Assembly: GCA_030527765.1 (NCBI GenBank)
Contig: JAUNAE010000006.1
Coordinates: 1-31,642, forward strand
Source of the DNA: Eubacteriales bacterium
Lineage (GTDB): Bacteria; Bacillota_A; Clostridia; Lachnospirales; Lachnospiraceae
DNA: 31,642 nucleotides
Reading direction: 5' to 3'
The position numbers and the translations under genes were made by a program. Below, in pieces: positions 1 to 7,161 of this stretch. The notes beneath the pieces were generated by a model. The model was not told where the DNA came from. It did no database searches and was given only the letters and a program-made list of their open reading frames with translations. How positions within the stretch are numbered: position 1 is the first letter of the stretch; every line of letters starts with the position of its first letter.

Positions 1-306
1 AAAGAATATTATGAAAAGTTAATGCTGAACAATCCTTCCAACTGGCTGGGACCGATCTGGCTCGTTGCCAACTATTGTGTTTTCCGCGGTCTTATGAACT
101 ACGGATACCGAAAGGAAGCAGAACTTCTCTGTGAGAGAACGCTGACACTTCTCGGAGAAGATTTAATGGAAACCGGAAGTCTTCATGAGTACTATGATCC
201 CTTTACCGGTAATCCGATTATGAACGGCGGATTTATCAACTGGAACATTCTTGCCCTCAATATGGTGGATGAGCTGGCGGGAAAACAGCCGATGCGGGTG
301 AACTAA
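1..306 (+). CDS. C-terminal part of a GH63/MGH1-like (alpha/alpha)6 glycoside hydrolase (partial)
   Basis: The reading frame is open from base 1 to the TAA at 304-306, so only the last 101 residues are in the window. The visible part carries NPSNWLGPIW, then YGYRKEAELL, then SLHEYYDPFTGNP and GGFINWNILALNMVDEL. This order of a W-rich substrate-loop segment, helices, and an EYYDP-type loop before a final GG.xNWN helix is typical of the (alpha/alpha)6 barrel end of GH63, trehalase-like and MGH1-like enzymes. These hydrolyse alpha-glucosidic or mannosylglycerate-type bonds. No substrate can be named from this fragment, and an amylo-1,6-glucosidase-like relative is possible. A hairpin with a short T run follows at 339-376. 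Confidence 0.7.
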   Translation, partial: KEYYEKLMLNNPSNWLGPIWLVANYCVFRGLMNYGYRKEAELLCERTLTLLGEDLMETGSLHEYYDPFTGNPIMNGGFINWNILALNMVDELAGKQPMRVN

Positions 307-338
307 GAGAACACAAAAGAATAAGATAATAAGAAAGG

Positions 339-376
339 CAGTCCATGGAGAACGTGAGTTTTCTGTGGGCTGTTTC
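339..376 (+). terminator. Probable terminator of the partial glycosidase gene
   Basis: Arms at 339-352 and 359-372 can pair over 14 positions, several of them G-T wobbles, around a six-base CGTGAG loop, and are followed by TTTC. It starts 33 bases after the stop codon. The T run is short, so termination may be partial. Confidence 0.5.
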
Positions 377-378
377 TA

Positions 379-423
379 TCGAATCAAGTAAGTTATCTGA
401 TTCGAATGCGCAGAGTATTAAGC
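379..423 (+). repeat. Degenerate copy of the dispersed structured element (family A)
   Basis: GAATCAAGTAAGT (381-393) followed by TTCGAATGCGCAGAGTATTA (401-420) matches the 5' end and apical loop of the elements at 5939, 21395 (minus) and 30252 (minus). The long stem is mostly lost here. The inner stem AATGC/GTATT survives through a G-T wobble. It lies upstream of galT in the same orientation as that gene. Confidence 0.6.
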
Positions 424-479
424 ATGCAACAAAAGTGCATATGGATTCAACGAAAATGTATTGAGTAATATAAGGGTTT

Positions 480-507
480 TTGGCATACTGAAATCAGAGT
501 TTATAAC
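480..507 (+). promoter_or_regulatory. Probable galT promoter
   Basis: TTGGCA (480-485) and TATAAC (502-507) are separated by 16 bases. Transcription would begin near 514. That leaves about 78 bases of leader before the preferred ATG at 592 and makes the upstream in-frame GTG at 523 an unlikely start. Confidence 0.45.
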
Positions 508-528
508 AGAAAGGAATAAAGTGTGATT

Positions 529-552
529 GTTCACGGGGAATATTCCGTGAAC
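529..552. repeat. Perfect inverted repeat in the galT leader
   Basis: GTTCACGG (529-536) and CCGTGAAC (545-552) are exact inverted repeats; the sequence between them, with flanks, contains the palindrome GGAATATTCC. It lies in the presumed 5' leader of galT. A related half motif (GTTCACGGGAAACTATAACA, 5824-5843) sits between the antiporter gene and sbcD. It may be a leader hairpin, an operator, or a remnant of a short intergenic repeat family. Confidence 0.5.
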
Positions 553-591
553 TGTAACAATAAACGAATTTCAGTGAGGAGATTGAACGAG

Positions 592-2115
592 ATGAATGTA
601 TGGGAAGCGATTCAGGAACTGGTTAATTACGGTATCCGTACAGAACTGATTACAGAAGATGATGGGATTTTTGTGGCAAATCATTTGCTGGATGCTATGA
701 AACTGGAAGCGACTGCAGATTTCTGTGTAGGAGAGACGGAGGCAAAACCTCTGGAGGAGACTTTGAAGGTGCTCCTGGATGATGCGGTAGAGAGAGGCGT
801 GATCGAAGAGGGAATCGCAAGCCGCGATCTCTTTGATACGAAACTTATGGGATTTTTGACTCCACGCCCGAGCGAAGTGATCCGTCGCTTCAAGGAACTC
901 TACAAGGAGAGCCCGAAGGCAGCTACGGATTATTTCTACAAACTCAGCCAGGATTCCGACTACATCCGCAGCTATCGTATCCGTAAGGACCGCAAGTGGG
1001 TTGCACCGACCAAGTACGGGGATCTGGATATTACCATCAATCTGTCCAAGCCGGAGAAGGATCCGAAGGCCATTGCGGCTGCACTGACCAAGAAGCAGGA
1101 TTCCTATCCGAAATGTCTGCTCTGCCCGGAAAATCAGGGATACGCAGGCCGTCTGGATCATCCTGCGAGACAGAACATCCGTCTGATTCCTCTGACTCTG
1201 GATGGTGAGAAATGGTTTATGCAGTATTCTCCATATGTATACTACAATGAGCACTGCATCGTTCTTTCCGGAACACATACACCGATGAAAATTGAGAAGG
1301 CGACCTTTGCCCGTCTCATGGAATTCATCAAAACATTCCCGCATTATACCGTTGGATCCAATGCGGATCTTCCAATTGTGGGAGGTTCCATTCTGACCCA
1401 CGAGCATTTCCAGGGAGGACATTACACCTTTGCTATGGAAAAAGCTCCGGTTCGTGAGAAAATTGCCTTCCGTGGATTCGAAGATGTGGAAGCGGGCATC
1501 GTGAAATGGCCAATGTCTGTTATCCGTCTGGACGGAACGGACAGTGATCGTATTGTAGAGCTTGCGGATCGCATTCTTACCGCATGGAGAGGATATTCCG
1601 ATGAGGAAGCAGAGATTCTTGCCGAGACAGACAAGACTCCACATAACACTATCACTCCGATTGCCCGCATGAGAGGAGAGAAGTTTGAGCTGGATCTTGT
1701 TCTTCGAAACAACCGTACTACCGAGGAACATCCACTGGGACTGTTCCATCCGCACCAGGAACTTCATCATATCAAAAAAGAGAACATCGGTCTGATCGAG
1801 GTTATGGGTCTTGCAGTTCTTCCGGCTCGTCTTCTCGGAGAGATTGCTCTTATGAAAGAGACCATTCTGGCAGGAAAAGACGCTTCACAGGTGGAAGAGA
1901 TTTCCGCTCATGGAGAGTGGCTTAAGGAAGTACTCGACAAATATCCGGAGTTCGCACCGGAGAATGTGGCTTCTGCAGATCCGGCAAGACTGGATGAAGT
2001 ACTGGAGACAGAGATCGGAGTTGTTTTCTCTCAGGTACTGGAGCATGCAGGTGTTTTCAAAGATCACAAAGAAGGACAGAAGGCATTCAGAAAGTTCGTG
2101 GAGTCTGTGCAGTGA
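592..2115 (+). CDS. galT: UDP-glucose--hexose-1-phosphate uridylyltransferase (class II GalT)
   Basis: Leloir-pathway enzyme that transfers UMP between UDP-glucose and galactose-1-phosphate in the cytoplasm. From ATG 592 it has 507 residues, the usual length of the class II family of Firmicutes, which is longer than the E. coli type. The N-terminus VWEAIQELVNYGIRTELI, the CLLCPENQGYAGR segment and GGSILTHEHFQGG are class features. By analogy with the HPH.Q site of GalT, His272 of H-E-H-F-Q would be the UMP-carrying nucleophile. The frame also extends to GTG 523, but those 23 extra codons lie on a DNA palindrome close to the predicted transcription start. ATG 592 has AGGAG at 577-581. The MFS gene 60 bases downstream may be co-transcribed. 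No galK or galE is in the window. Confidence 0.93.
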   Translation: MNVWEAIQELVNYGIRTELITEDDGIFVANHLLDAMKLEATADFCVGETEAKPLEETLKVLLDDAVERGVIEEGIASRDLFDTKLMGFLTPRPSEVIRRFKELYKESPKAATDYFYKLSQDSDYIRSYRIRKDRKWVAPTKYGDLDITINLSKPEKDPKAIAAALTKKQDSYPKCLLCPENQGYAGRLDHPARQNIRLIPLTLDGEKWFMQYSPYVYYNEHCIVLSGTHTPMKIEKATFARLMEFIKTFPHYTVGSNADLPIVGGSILTHEHFQGGHYTFAMEKAPVREKIAFRGFEDVEAGIVKWPMSVIRLDGTDSDRIVELADRILTAWRGYSDEEAEILAETDKTPHNTITPIARMRGEKFELDLVLRNNRTTEEHPLGLFHPHQELHHIKKENIGLIEVMGLAVLPARLLGEIALMKETILAGKDASQVEEISAHGEWLKEVLDKYPEFAPENVASADPARLDEVLETEIGVVFSQVLEHAGVFKDHKEGQKAFRKFVESVQ

Positions 2116-2175
2116 TTATATCGACTGAGACAAAATTAAGGAGTGACAGGGCATTTGCCCGTAATCTAGACAAGT

Positions 2176-3360
2176 ATGAAGCTGACGTATAAACATACGA
2201 TGCTTGCCTGTTTTGTGGGGTATATTGTGCAGGCCATCGTTAACAACTTCGTTCCCCTGTTGTTTTTGACATTTCAGAAAACTTATGGGATTCCTCTGAC
2301 TGCCATCACCATGCTGATTACCATTAACTTCGGGGTACAGCTTCTGGTGGATCTGGCATCGGCCTATTTTGTGGACAAAATCGGGTATCGAATCTCTCTG
2401 ATTCTCGCACACTTTTTTTCGGCAGCAGGATTTCTGTGCCTGACAATCCTTCCGGAGCGTCTTCCAAACGCTTACACGGGACTTTTGATTTCGGTCATTG
2501 TGTACGCCATCGGCGGCGGCCTTCTGGAAGTACTGGTGAGTCCGGTGGTAGAGGCCTGCCCGACAGACAACAAGGAACAGGCCATGAGCCTTCTCCATTC
2601 CTTCTACTGCTGGGGACATGTGGGAGTCGTACTGATTTCCACGTTATATTTCCGATTTGTGGGAATTGAACACTGGAAGGGCCTGACGCTGCTTTGGATG
2701 ATTGTACCACTGGCAAATCTTGCAGTCTTCACCCAGACACCCATCGCCTCTCTCATGGAAGAGGGGGAGCGGGGGCTTTCCATTGGAGAACTTCTGAGAA
2801 ACAAAGTCTTCTGGATTCTGGCGATTATGATGGTGTGTTCCGGTGCCAGCGAGCAGGCGGTCAGTCAGTGGGCATCCACCCTTGCGGAAAAGGGCCTCGG
2901 AGTTACAAAGGCTGTGGGAGATCTGGCAGGACCTATGACCTTCGCAGTGACCATGGGAACTTCCAGAGCGTTCTATGGAAAATTCGGTGACCGCATGGAT
3001 CTGGACCGGTTCATGTACGGAAGCTGTTTCCTGTGTGTGGTATCTTATCTGATGATTTCCCTTCTTCCAAACCCTGCCCTGAACCTTCTGGGATGTGCCG
3101 TCTGTGGTCTTTCCGTCGGTATTATGTGGCCGGGAAGTTTCAGTAAATCAGCGGCAGCCATTCCAAAAGGCGGAACTGCCATGTTTGCTTTTCTGGCACT
3201 GGGAGGAGATCTCGGGTGTTCCGGCGGACCGACCTTTGCGGGGATGATGGCGAGTCATTTTCAGGATAATCTTCAGATGGGAATTCTCTGTTCTGTGATA
3301 TTCCCGATTCTCCTTATGGGAATGATTTACCTCAGTCAAAAGATGTCCAAAACAAAATAA
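2176..3360 (+). CDS. Major facilitator superfamily permease
   Basis: A 394-residue polytopic membrane protein with about 12 hydrophobic segments in two halves, a charged central loop (about residues 195-210, EEGERG) and small-residue-rich helices typical of MFS carriers. The loop after the second segment, DLASAYFVDKIGYR, fits the conserved MFS D-R/K-G motif between segments 2 and 3. It follows galT by 60 bases with no terminator between them, so a sugar substrate is a reasonable inference, but the sequence does not show the substrate. The best Shine-Dalgarno, AAGGAG, lies about 32 bases before ATG 2176, and no in-frame start lies between them (a TAG intervenes). A small GGGC/GCCC hairpin in the spacer may bring the two closer. 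A bidirectional terminator follows. Confidence 0.85.
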   Translation: MKLTYKHTMLACFVGYIVQAIVNNFVPLLFLTFQKTYGIPLTAITMLITINFGVQLLVDLASAYFVDKIGYRISLILAHFFSAAGFLCLTILPERLPNAYTGLLISVIVYAIGGGLLEVLVSPVVEACPTDNKEQAMSLLHSFYCWGHVGVVLISTLYFRFVGIEHWKGLTLLWMIVPLANLAVFTQTPIASLMEEGERGLSIGELLRNKVFWILAIMMVCSGASEQAVSQWASTLAEKGLGVTKAVGDLAGPMTFAVTMGTSRAFYGKFGDRMDLDRFMYGSCFLCVVSYLMISLLPNPALNLLGCAVCGLSVGIMWPGSFSKSAAAIPKGGTAMFAFLALGGDLGCSGGPTFAGMMASHFQDNLQMGILCSVIFPILLMGMIYLSQKMSKTK

Positions 3361-3368
3361 AATAAAAT

Positions 3369-3422
3369 AAAATCCCGGTTTCTCCGGAATGCCTGAGGCA
3401 TTCGAAGAAATCGGGATTTTTA
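3369..3422. terminator. Bidirectional terminator between the convergent MFS and argC genes
   Basis: AAAATCCCGGTTTCT at 3369-3383 pairs with AGAAATCGGGATTTT at 3406-3420, and GAATGCC/GGCATTC extends the stem around a TGAG-type loop. A run at one end and T run at the other allow termination in both directions. It sits between the MFS stop (3360) and the argC stop (3447). Confidence 0.88.
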
Positions 3423-3446
3423 TTGTCATTAGAGTAAGTGTTTGGC

Positions 3447-4382
3447 TTATTCCAGTCCGGTGTTTTCCGGAAGGCCGAGCATGATGTTCATATTCTGAAC
3501 TGCGGCACCGGAAGCACCTTTTCCAAGATTGTCAAAGAGAGCAGTGACCGTCGTCTGATCTTCATGTCCGCAGACAACCAGTTCCAGGCGGTTGGTTCCC
3601 GCAAGAGTGTTGGCATACAGAGTCGATGGAGCTGCCTCATAAGGACGGACAGTGACGAAGTGCTCATCTTTGTAGTAGTCCTGAAGTCTTGCACAAATCT
3701 CTTCTGCTGTCGGAGCACCTGTGAGAAGACGGTTGTGAAGAAGAATGGTGGAAGCCATTCCTTTGTAATAATCATCTACAACCGGCATGAATACCGGTGG
3801 ATGGGTGAGGCCGGTAACTTTCTGCATCTCCGGAATATGTTTGTGTTTCAGGGACAGTCCGTAAATTCCCGGAGCAAAAAGGGATTCCGGTTTCTCGGCA
3901 GATTCATAGTCTGCTATCATTTTTTTGCCGCCTCCGGAATATCCGGTCAGGGAATAACAGGTCAGAGGATAATCCTTCGGAAGAATTCCCATACGCACCA
4001 GAGGAGCGGTGGAAGAAATCAGTCCGGTGGCATGACAGCCCGGGTTGGCAATGCGTTTGCTGGATTTAATCGCCTCTCGCTGTTCTTTGGAAAGCTCCGG
4101 ATAACCATAAGTCCAGGCATCGTTTGTGCGGTGTGCGGTGGAAGCGTCAATGACTTTGACATCCGGATTCTCAATGAGAGAAACGGCTTCCATGGCACCT
4201 GCATCCGGAAGACACAGGAATACGATATCGGCAGCGTTCAGAAATTTTTTGCGCTCATTCAAATCATGGCGGAGATCCTCGTCAATGCGAAGAAGTTCCA
4301 GATCTTCTCTTGCACCGATACGATCATAGATCTGCAGGCCGGTAGTTCCACTCTGTCCATCAATATATACTCGGGTTTTCAT
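3447..4382 (-). CDS. argC: N-acetyl-gamma-glutamyl-phosphate reductase, short type
   Basis: Arginine biosynthesis step 3: NADPH-dependent reduction of N-acetylglutamyl phosphate to the semialdehyde. 311 residues, matching the short (type 2) ArgC form. The N-terminal nucleotide-binding segment VYIDGQSGTTG and the catalytic ANPGCHATG (Cys116) are present, followed by a Y-S-L-T-G-Y-S-G-G-G-K segment of the dimerisation/active-site region. The frame could start five codons earlier at 4397, but that ATG overlaps the AGGAG used by ATG 4382 (spacing about 7). No other arg gene is adjacent, so it stands outside a classic arg operon here. Tandem boxes upstream (4415-4471) may control it. Confidence 0.94.
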   Translation of the reverse strand: MKTRVYIDGQSGTTGLQIYDRIGAREDLELLRIDEDLRHDLNERKKFLNAADIVFLCLPDAGAMEAVSLIENPDVKVIDASTAHRTNDAWTYGYPELSKEQREAIKSSKRIANPGCHATGLISSTAPLVRMGILPKDYPLTCYSLTGYSGGGKKMIADYESAEKPESLFAPGIYGLSLKHKHIPEMQKVTGLTHPPVFMPVVDDYYKGMASTILLHNRLLTGAPTAEEICARLQDYYKDEHFVTVRPYEAAPSTLYANTLAGTNRLELVVCGHEDQTTVTALFDNLGKGASGAAVQNMNIMLGLPENTGLE

Positions 4383-4414
4383 AATCAGTCTCCTCATTTC
4401 ATAGAGTGTTTTTT

Positions 4415-4471
4415 AGTTGCTGTAGCTATTCCGTAGATTTACTGTTATGACAGTTGCTTTGTTATTCCGTA
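4415..4471 (-). promoter_or_regulatory. Tandem direct-repeat boxes upstream of argC
   Basis: A 21-base unit at 4415-4435 (AGTTGC...TATTCCGTA) recurs as a 20-base unit at 4452-4471 with a one-base difference in length. Between them is the small palindrome ACTGT-TATG-ACAGT (4441-4454). The block lies 33-89 bases upstream of the argC start and downstream of the antiporter stop. The arrangement looks like paired operator sites. ArgR is the obvious candidate, but the boxes do not clearly match the published ARG-box consensus. Confidence 0.45.
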
Positions 4472-4535
4472 AAAACGGCTTTTCGAAAGCAAATTGCAAA
4501 TAGTTCTTAGTTATAAAAAGTACAAGATTCCTTTG

Positions 4536-5723
4536 TTATGCCGCATGTCCGGCGTTCTTGTCCGCAGCGTACAGGGCTTTCAGTACAATCGGTGTTGTGA
4601 TGGAACTGATAATGATCAGAAGAATCACGGCGGTGAAGTACTGACTTTCCATCATACCGGATTTCAGTCCACGCTGAGCAACGATCAGTGCAACCTCTCC
4701 TCGGGTCATCATACCGACACCGACTTTCAGACAGTCATTTGCGCGGTATCCAAGAAGTTTTGTAATCAGACCGCAGCCGATGATCTTGGAGAGCAGTCCG
4801 ACGATGACAAAGCCCACAGAGAAGATCAGCACGGTGGAATCCAGCTGCCGCAGGTTGGTCTGAAGACCAATACTTGCGAAAAAGACCGGACCAAAAATCA
4901 TATAGGAGTTGATATCCATTTTTCTTCCGATGTAGTCGGAATCCTTCAGAGAACAGAGGATGATGCCGGCACAGTAGGCACCGGTAATATCTGCAACTCC
5001 GAAGTACTTGTCTGCGATGTAGGACAGGGCAAGGGCAAGTGCCAGACCAAGAATCGGAATACGACGGGTGTGAGGATATCTGGCATCCAGGTATTTCATA
5101 ATCTGATAAACAACCAGACCGGCAGCGATCGCTACCACAAAGAACAGAACCGTTTTCAGTGCCACGACACTGATATGACTGCTTGGATCTTTCATACTGA
5201 TGACAGCGGTCAGTACGAGAATACCGATGACATCATCGATAATCGCCGCACTCATAATGGTTGTTCCGATCTCCGTAGAAAGCTTTCCGAGTTCCCGGAG
5301 GGCCTGTACGGTAATACTGACGGAAGTCGCCGTCAGGATCGTTCCGATGAACATGGCACGGATAAAATGCTCAGTTCCCGGAGCACTGAATCCGTAGAAA
5401 CACATATACAGAATGGTACCGCAGACCAGAGGAACGAATACACCGGCACAGGCAATCAGAAGTGCCTTGAAACCGGATTTTTTGAGGTCATCCAGATCGG
5501 TCTCCAGACCTGCTGTGAACATTAACATAACAACACCGATCTCTGCCATTCCGGAAATGAAGTCAGAGCTCTGCACAAGACCGAGCACGCTTGGTCCGAT
5601 GAGAAGTCCCGCTATGATTTCACCGGCAACCTGAGGTGCTTTCAGTTTTCTTGCAACCAGTCCAAAAAATTTTGCGAAGATGATGATATAAGCGAGGCTT
5701 CTCAAAATCTCCAAAGTATCCAA
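4536..5723 (-). CDS. CPA2/Kef-type cation:proton antiporter membrane protein
   Basis: 395-residue membrane protein from the chosen TTG start, with about 12 hydrophobic segments. KAPQVAGEIIAGLLIGPSVLG near the N-terminus, the LMFTAGLETDLDDLKK segment, and MSAAIIDDVIGILVL with paired aspartates match the Na+/H+ exchanger fold of the CPA2 (KefB/NapA-like) family. It has no C-terminal RCK/TrkA-N domain, so it is the bare transporter. The frame is open to GTG 5777, but a likely -10 (TATAAT, 5766-5761) lies inside that extension, whereas TTG 5723 has AGGGAGA just upstream. Likely role: Na+ or K+/H+ exchange and pH homeostasis; the ion is not determinable. It is followed by argC on the same strand after 153 bases. 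Confidence 0.87.
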   Translation of the reverse strand: MDTLEILRSLAYIIIFAKFFGLVARKLKAPQVAGEIIAGLLIGPSVLGLVQSSDFISGMAEIGVVMLMFTAGLETDLDDLKKSGFKALLIACAGVFVPLVCGTILYMCFYGFSAPGTEHFIRAMFIGTILTATSVSITVQALRELGKLSTEIGTTIMSAAIIDDVIGILVLTAVISMKDPSSHISVVALKTVLFFVVAIAAGLVVYQIMKYLDARYPHTRRIPILGLALALALSYIADKYFGVADITGAYCAGIILCSLKDSDYIGRKMDINSYMIFGPVFFASIGLQTNLRQLDSTVLIFSVGFVIVGLLSKIIGCGLITKLLGYRANDCLKVGVGMMTRGEVALIVAQRGLKSGMMESQYFTAVILLIIISSITTPIVLKALYAADKNAGHAA

Positions 5724-5760
5724 AATAATTCTCTCCCTTCTTTTTAAACATTCCTTACCT

Positions 5761-5791
5761 ATTATAAACGTTTTCACAGGAAAAGGAACAA
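5761..5791 (-). promoter_or_regulatory. Possible antiporter promoter
   Basis: On the minus strand TTGTTC (5791-5786) and a perfect TATAAT (5766-5761) are separated by 19 bases, a long spacer. Transcription would start about 30 bases before the TTG start at 5723. Confidence 0.4.
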
Positions 5792-5876
5792 AATTTTGAT
5801 ACTTTCTCAGAATTGAGATTGTAGTTCACGGGAAACTATAACAAAATGAGTTCTCATAGAAGGAGAGGGATTTTCA

Positions 5877-5885
5877 TGGTATGAT
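5877..5885 (+). promoter_or_regulatory. Extended -10 promoter candidate for sbcDC
   Basis: TGGTATGAT is an extended -10 (TG-N-TATGAT) without a good -35. It would give a leader of about 130 bases that contains the whole structured element at 5939-6017. Confidence 0.4.
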
Positions 5886-5938
5886 AAAAAGATACGAGGG
5901 CAAGAGCCATAATTGATTGTATAAGAGTCAATATTTTG

Positions 5939-6017
5939 AACCGAATCAAGTAAGTCCCCCGCTTCAAATGCGCAAAGCATTAAGCGGGGGTGGGGAATGC
6001 TTATATCAGAAGGGGGA
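5939..6017 (+). repeat. Dispersed structured element (family A), 3'-truncated, supplying the sbcD ribosome site
   Basis: It starts with AACCGAATCAAGTAAGT, then a stem CCCCCGCTT/AAGCGGGGG around the conserved loop CAAATGCGCAAAGCATT, then GCTTATATCAGAAGGGGGA. The last part aligns with GCTTGTATCAGTAGGAG of the full element at 30127-30252. Its AGGGGGA is the Shine-Dalgarno of sbcD (ATG 6022). The right half of the full element is missing. Confidence 0.8.
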
Positions 6018-6021
6018 ACTT

Positions 6022-7161
6022 ATGAAACTGATTCACCTGGGAGATCTTCATCTTGGAAAGAACGTCAATGACTTCAGCATGATCGAAGATCAGAAATATA
6101 TATTGAAGGAAATACTGGAGATTGCAGAGGAACGGGAAGTGGACGGAGTCCTGATTGCGGGAGATGTCTATGACCGAACCGTGCCAAGTGAGGAGGCGGT
6201 GCGCCTGTTTGACGGATTTCTCACTGTTCTTGCAGACAGGAACAAGCCGGTGTTTGTCATCAGCGGAAACCATGATTCTGAAGAACGGCTGCAGTTTGGA
6301 AGTGCATTGTTTTCTGCCAGAAATATCTATATTGAAGGAAAATACGCAGGAGAGGTCAAGAACGTTGCTCTTCAGGATGCCTGGGGAACGCTTCGCATCT
6401 GGCTCATGCCTTATGTGAAAGCTTCCACTGTGGGGCATTTTTTTCCTGAGGCGGATGTGTCCACTTATGAAAAAGCTTTCCGCACAGTGATGGAATCCTG
6501 CCATGTGAATGCAGAGGAGCGAAATGTTCTCGTTGCCCATCAGTTTGTGGCAGGAGTACACGGAAATCCGGAGTTTTCCGGATCGGAGAGCGGGATTCTG
6601 AATGTGGGTACTTTGGATATGATTCCGGCAGACTGTTTCTCGGAGTTTGACTATGTGGCGCTGGGACATATTCACGGACCTCAGAAAGCGGGAAGGGATA
6701 CGTGTCGATATTGCGGCTCTCCCCTGAAGTATTCCCTCAGTGAGATTGCAAGAGACAAGTCACTTCCCCTTGTAACGTTGGAAGAGAAAGGCAGCATTTC
6801 CGTGGAACTGATTCCACTTCGTCCCCTCCGGGAGATGAGACATCTGAAAGGAAAACTTCAGGATCTGCTGGACCACGGGGAAGACACGGATGACTATATT
6901 TATGCGACACTGACGGATGAAGAACTTCAGCTGGATGCCATGGGCAGACTTCAGGAAGTGTACCCAAATACCATGAAACTGGATTATGAGAATTCCCATA
7001 CACAAAGTCTGAAAGACTGGACGATGAGTCAGGAACGGGAGAAGATGAGCTTTCAGGAACTGATGAGTGAGTTTTACGGCCTGATCAAAGGGGGAGAACC
7101 GACGGAGGAAGAGTGGGAACTTCTATGTGATGTGGCAAGAGAGGCAGGTGTGCTGGAATGA
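6022..7161 (+). CDS. sbcD: Exonuclease subunit SbcD (metallophosphoesterase)
   Basis: Nuclease subunit of the SbcCD (Mre11-Rad50-like) complex that cuts hairpins and protein-blocked DNA ends. 379 residues. Calcineurin-type metal motifs occur in order: GDLHLGK (Asp8, His10), LIAGDVYDR, ISGNHDSEERL, VAHQFV and LGHIHGPQ. The remaining C-terminal part is the capping and SbcC-binding region. The open frame reaches back to 5917, but that extension lies on the repeat element; ATG 6022 follows AGGGGGA with 4-5 bases between and starts the canonical MKLIHLGDLHLG. The stop overlaps the sbcC start (ATGA, 7158-7161), so translational coupling is likely. Confidence 0.95.
   Translation: MKLIHLGDLHLGKNVNDFSMIEDQKYILKEILEIAEEREVDGVLIAGDVYDRTVPSEEAVRLFDGFLTVLADRNKPVFVISGNHDSEERLQFGSALFSARNIYIEGKYAGEVKNVALQDAWGTLRIWLMPYVKASTVGHFFPEADVSTYEKAFRTVMESCHVNAEERNVLVAHQFVAGVHGNPEFSGSESGILNVGTLDMIPADCFSEFDYVALGHIHGPQKAGRDTCRYCGSPLKYSLSEIARDKSLPLVTLEEKGSISVELIPLRPLREMRHLKGKLQDLLDHGEDTDDYIYATLTDEELQLDAMGRLQEVYPNTMKLDYENSHTQSLKDWTMSQEREKMSFQELMSEFYGLIKGGEPTEEEWELLCDVAREAGVLE

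Noticed and set aside
5724..5777. N-terminal extension of the antiporter from GTG 5777
   Set aside because: It contains the likely -10 box. TTG 5723 has a proper ribosome site and begins the conserved region.
5939..6017. CRISPR-like repeat
   Set aside because: Copies are dispersed singly over 30 kb, with no spacers between adjacent repeats and no cas genes.
5917..6021. N-terminal extension of SbcD
   Set aside because: It is translated from the family A repeat. The canonical start with its ribosome site is at 6022.
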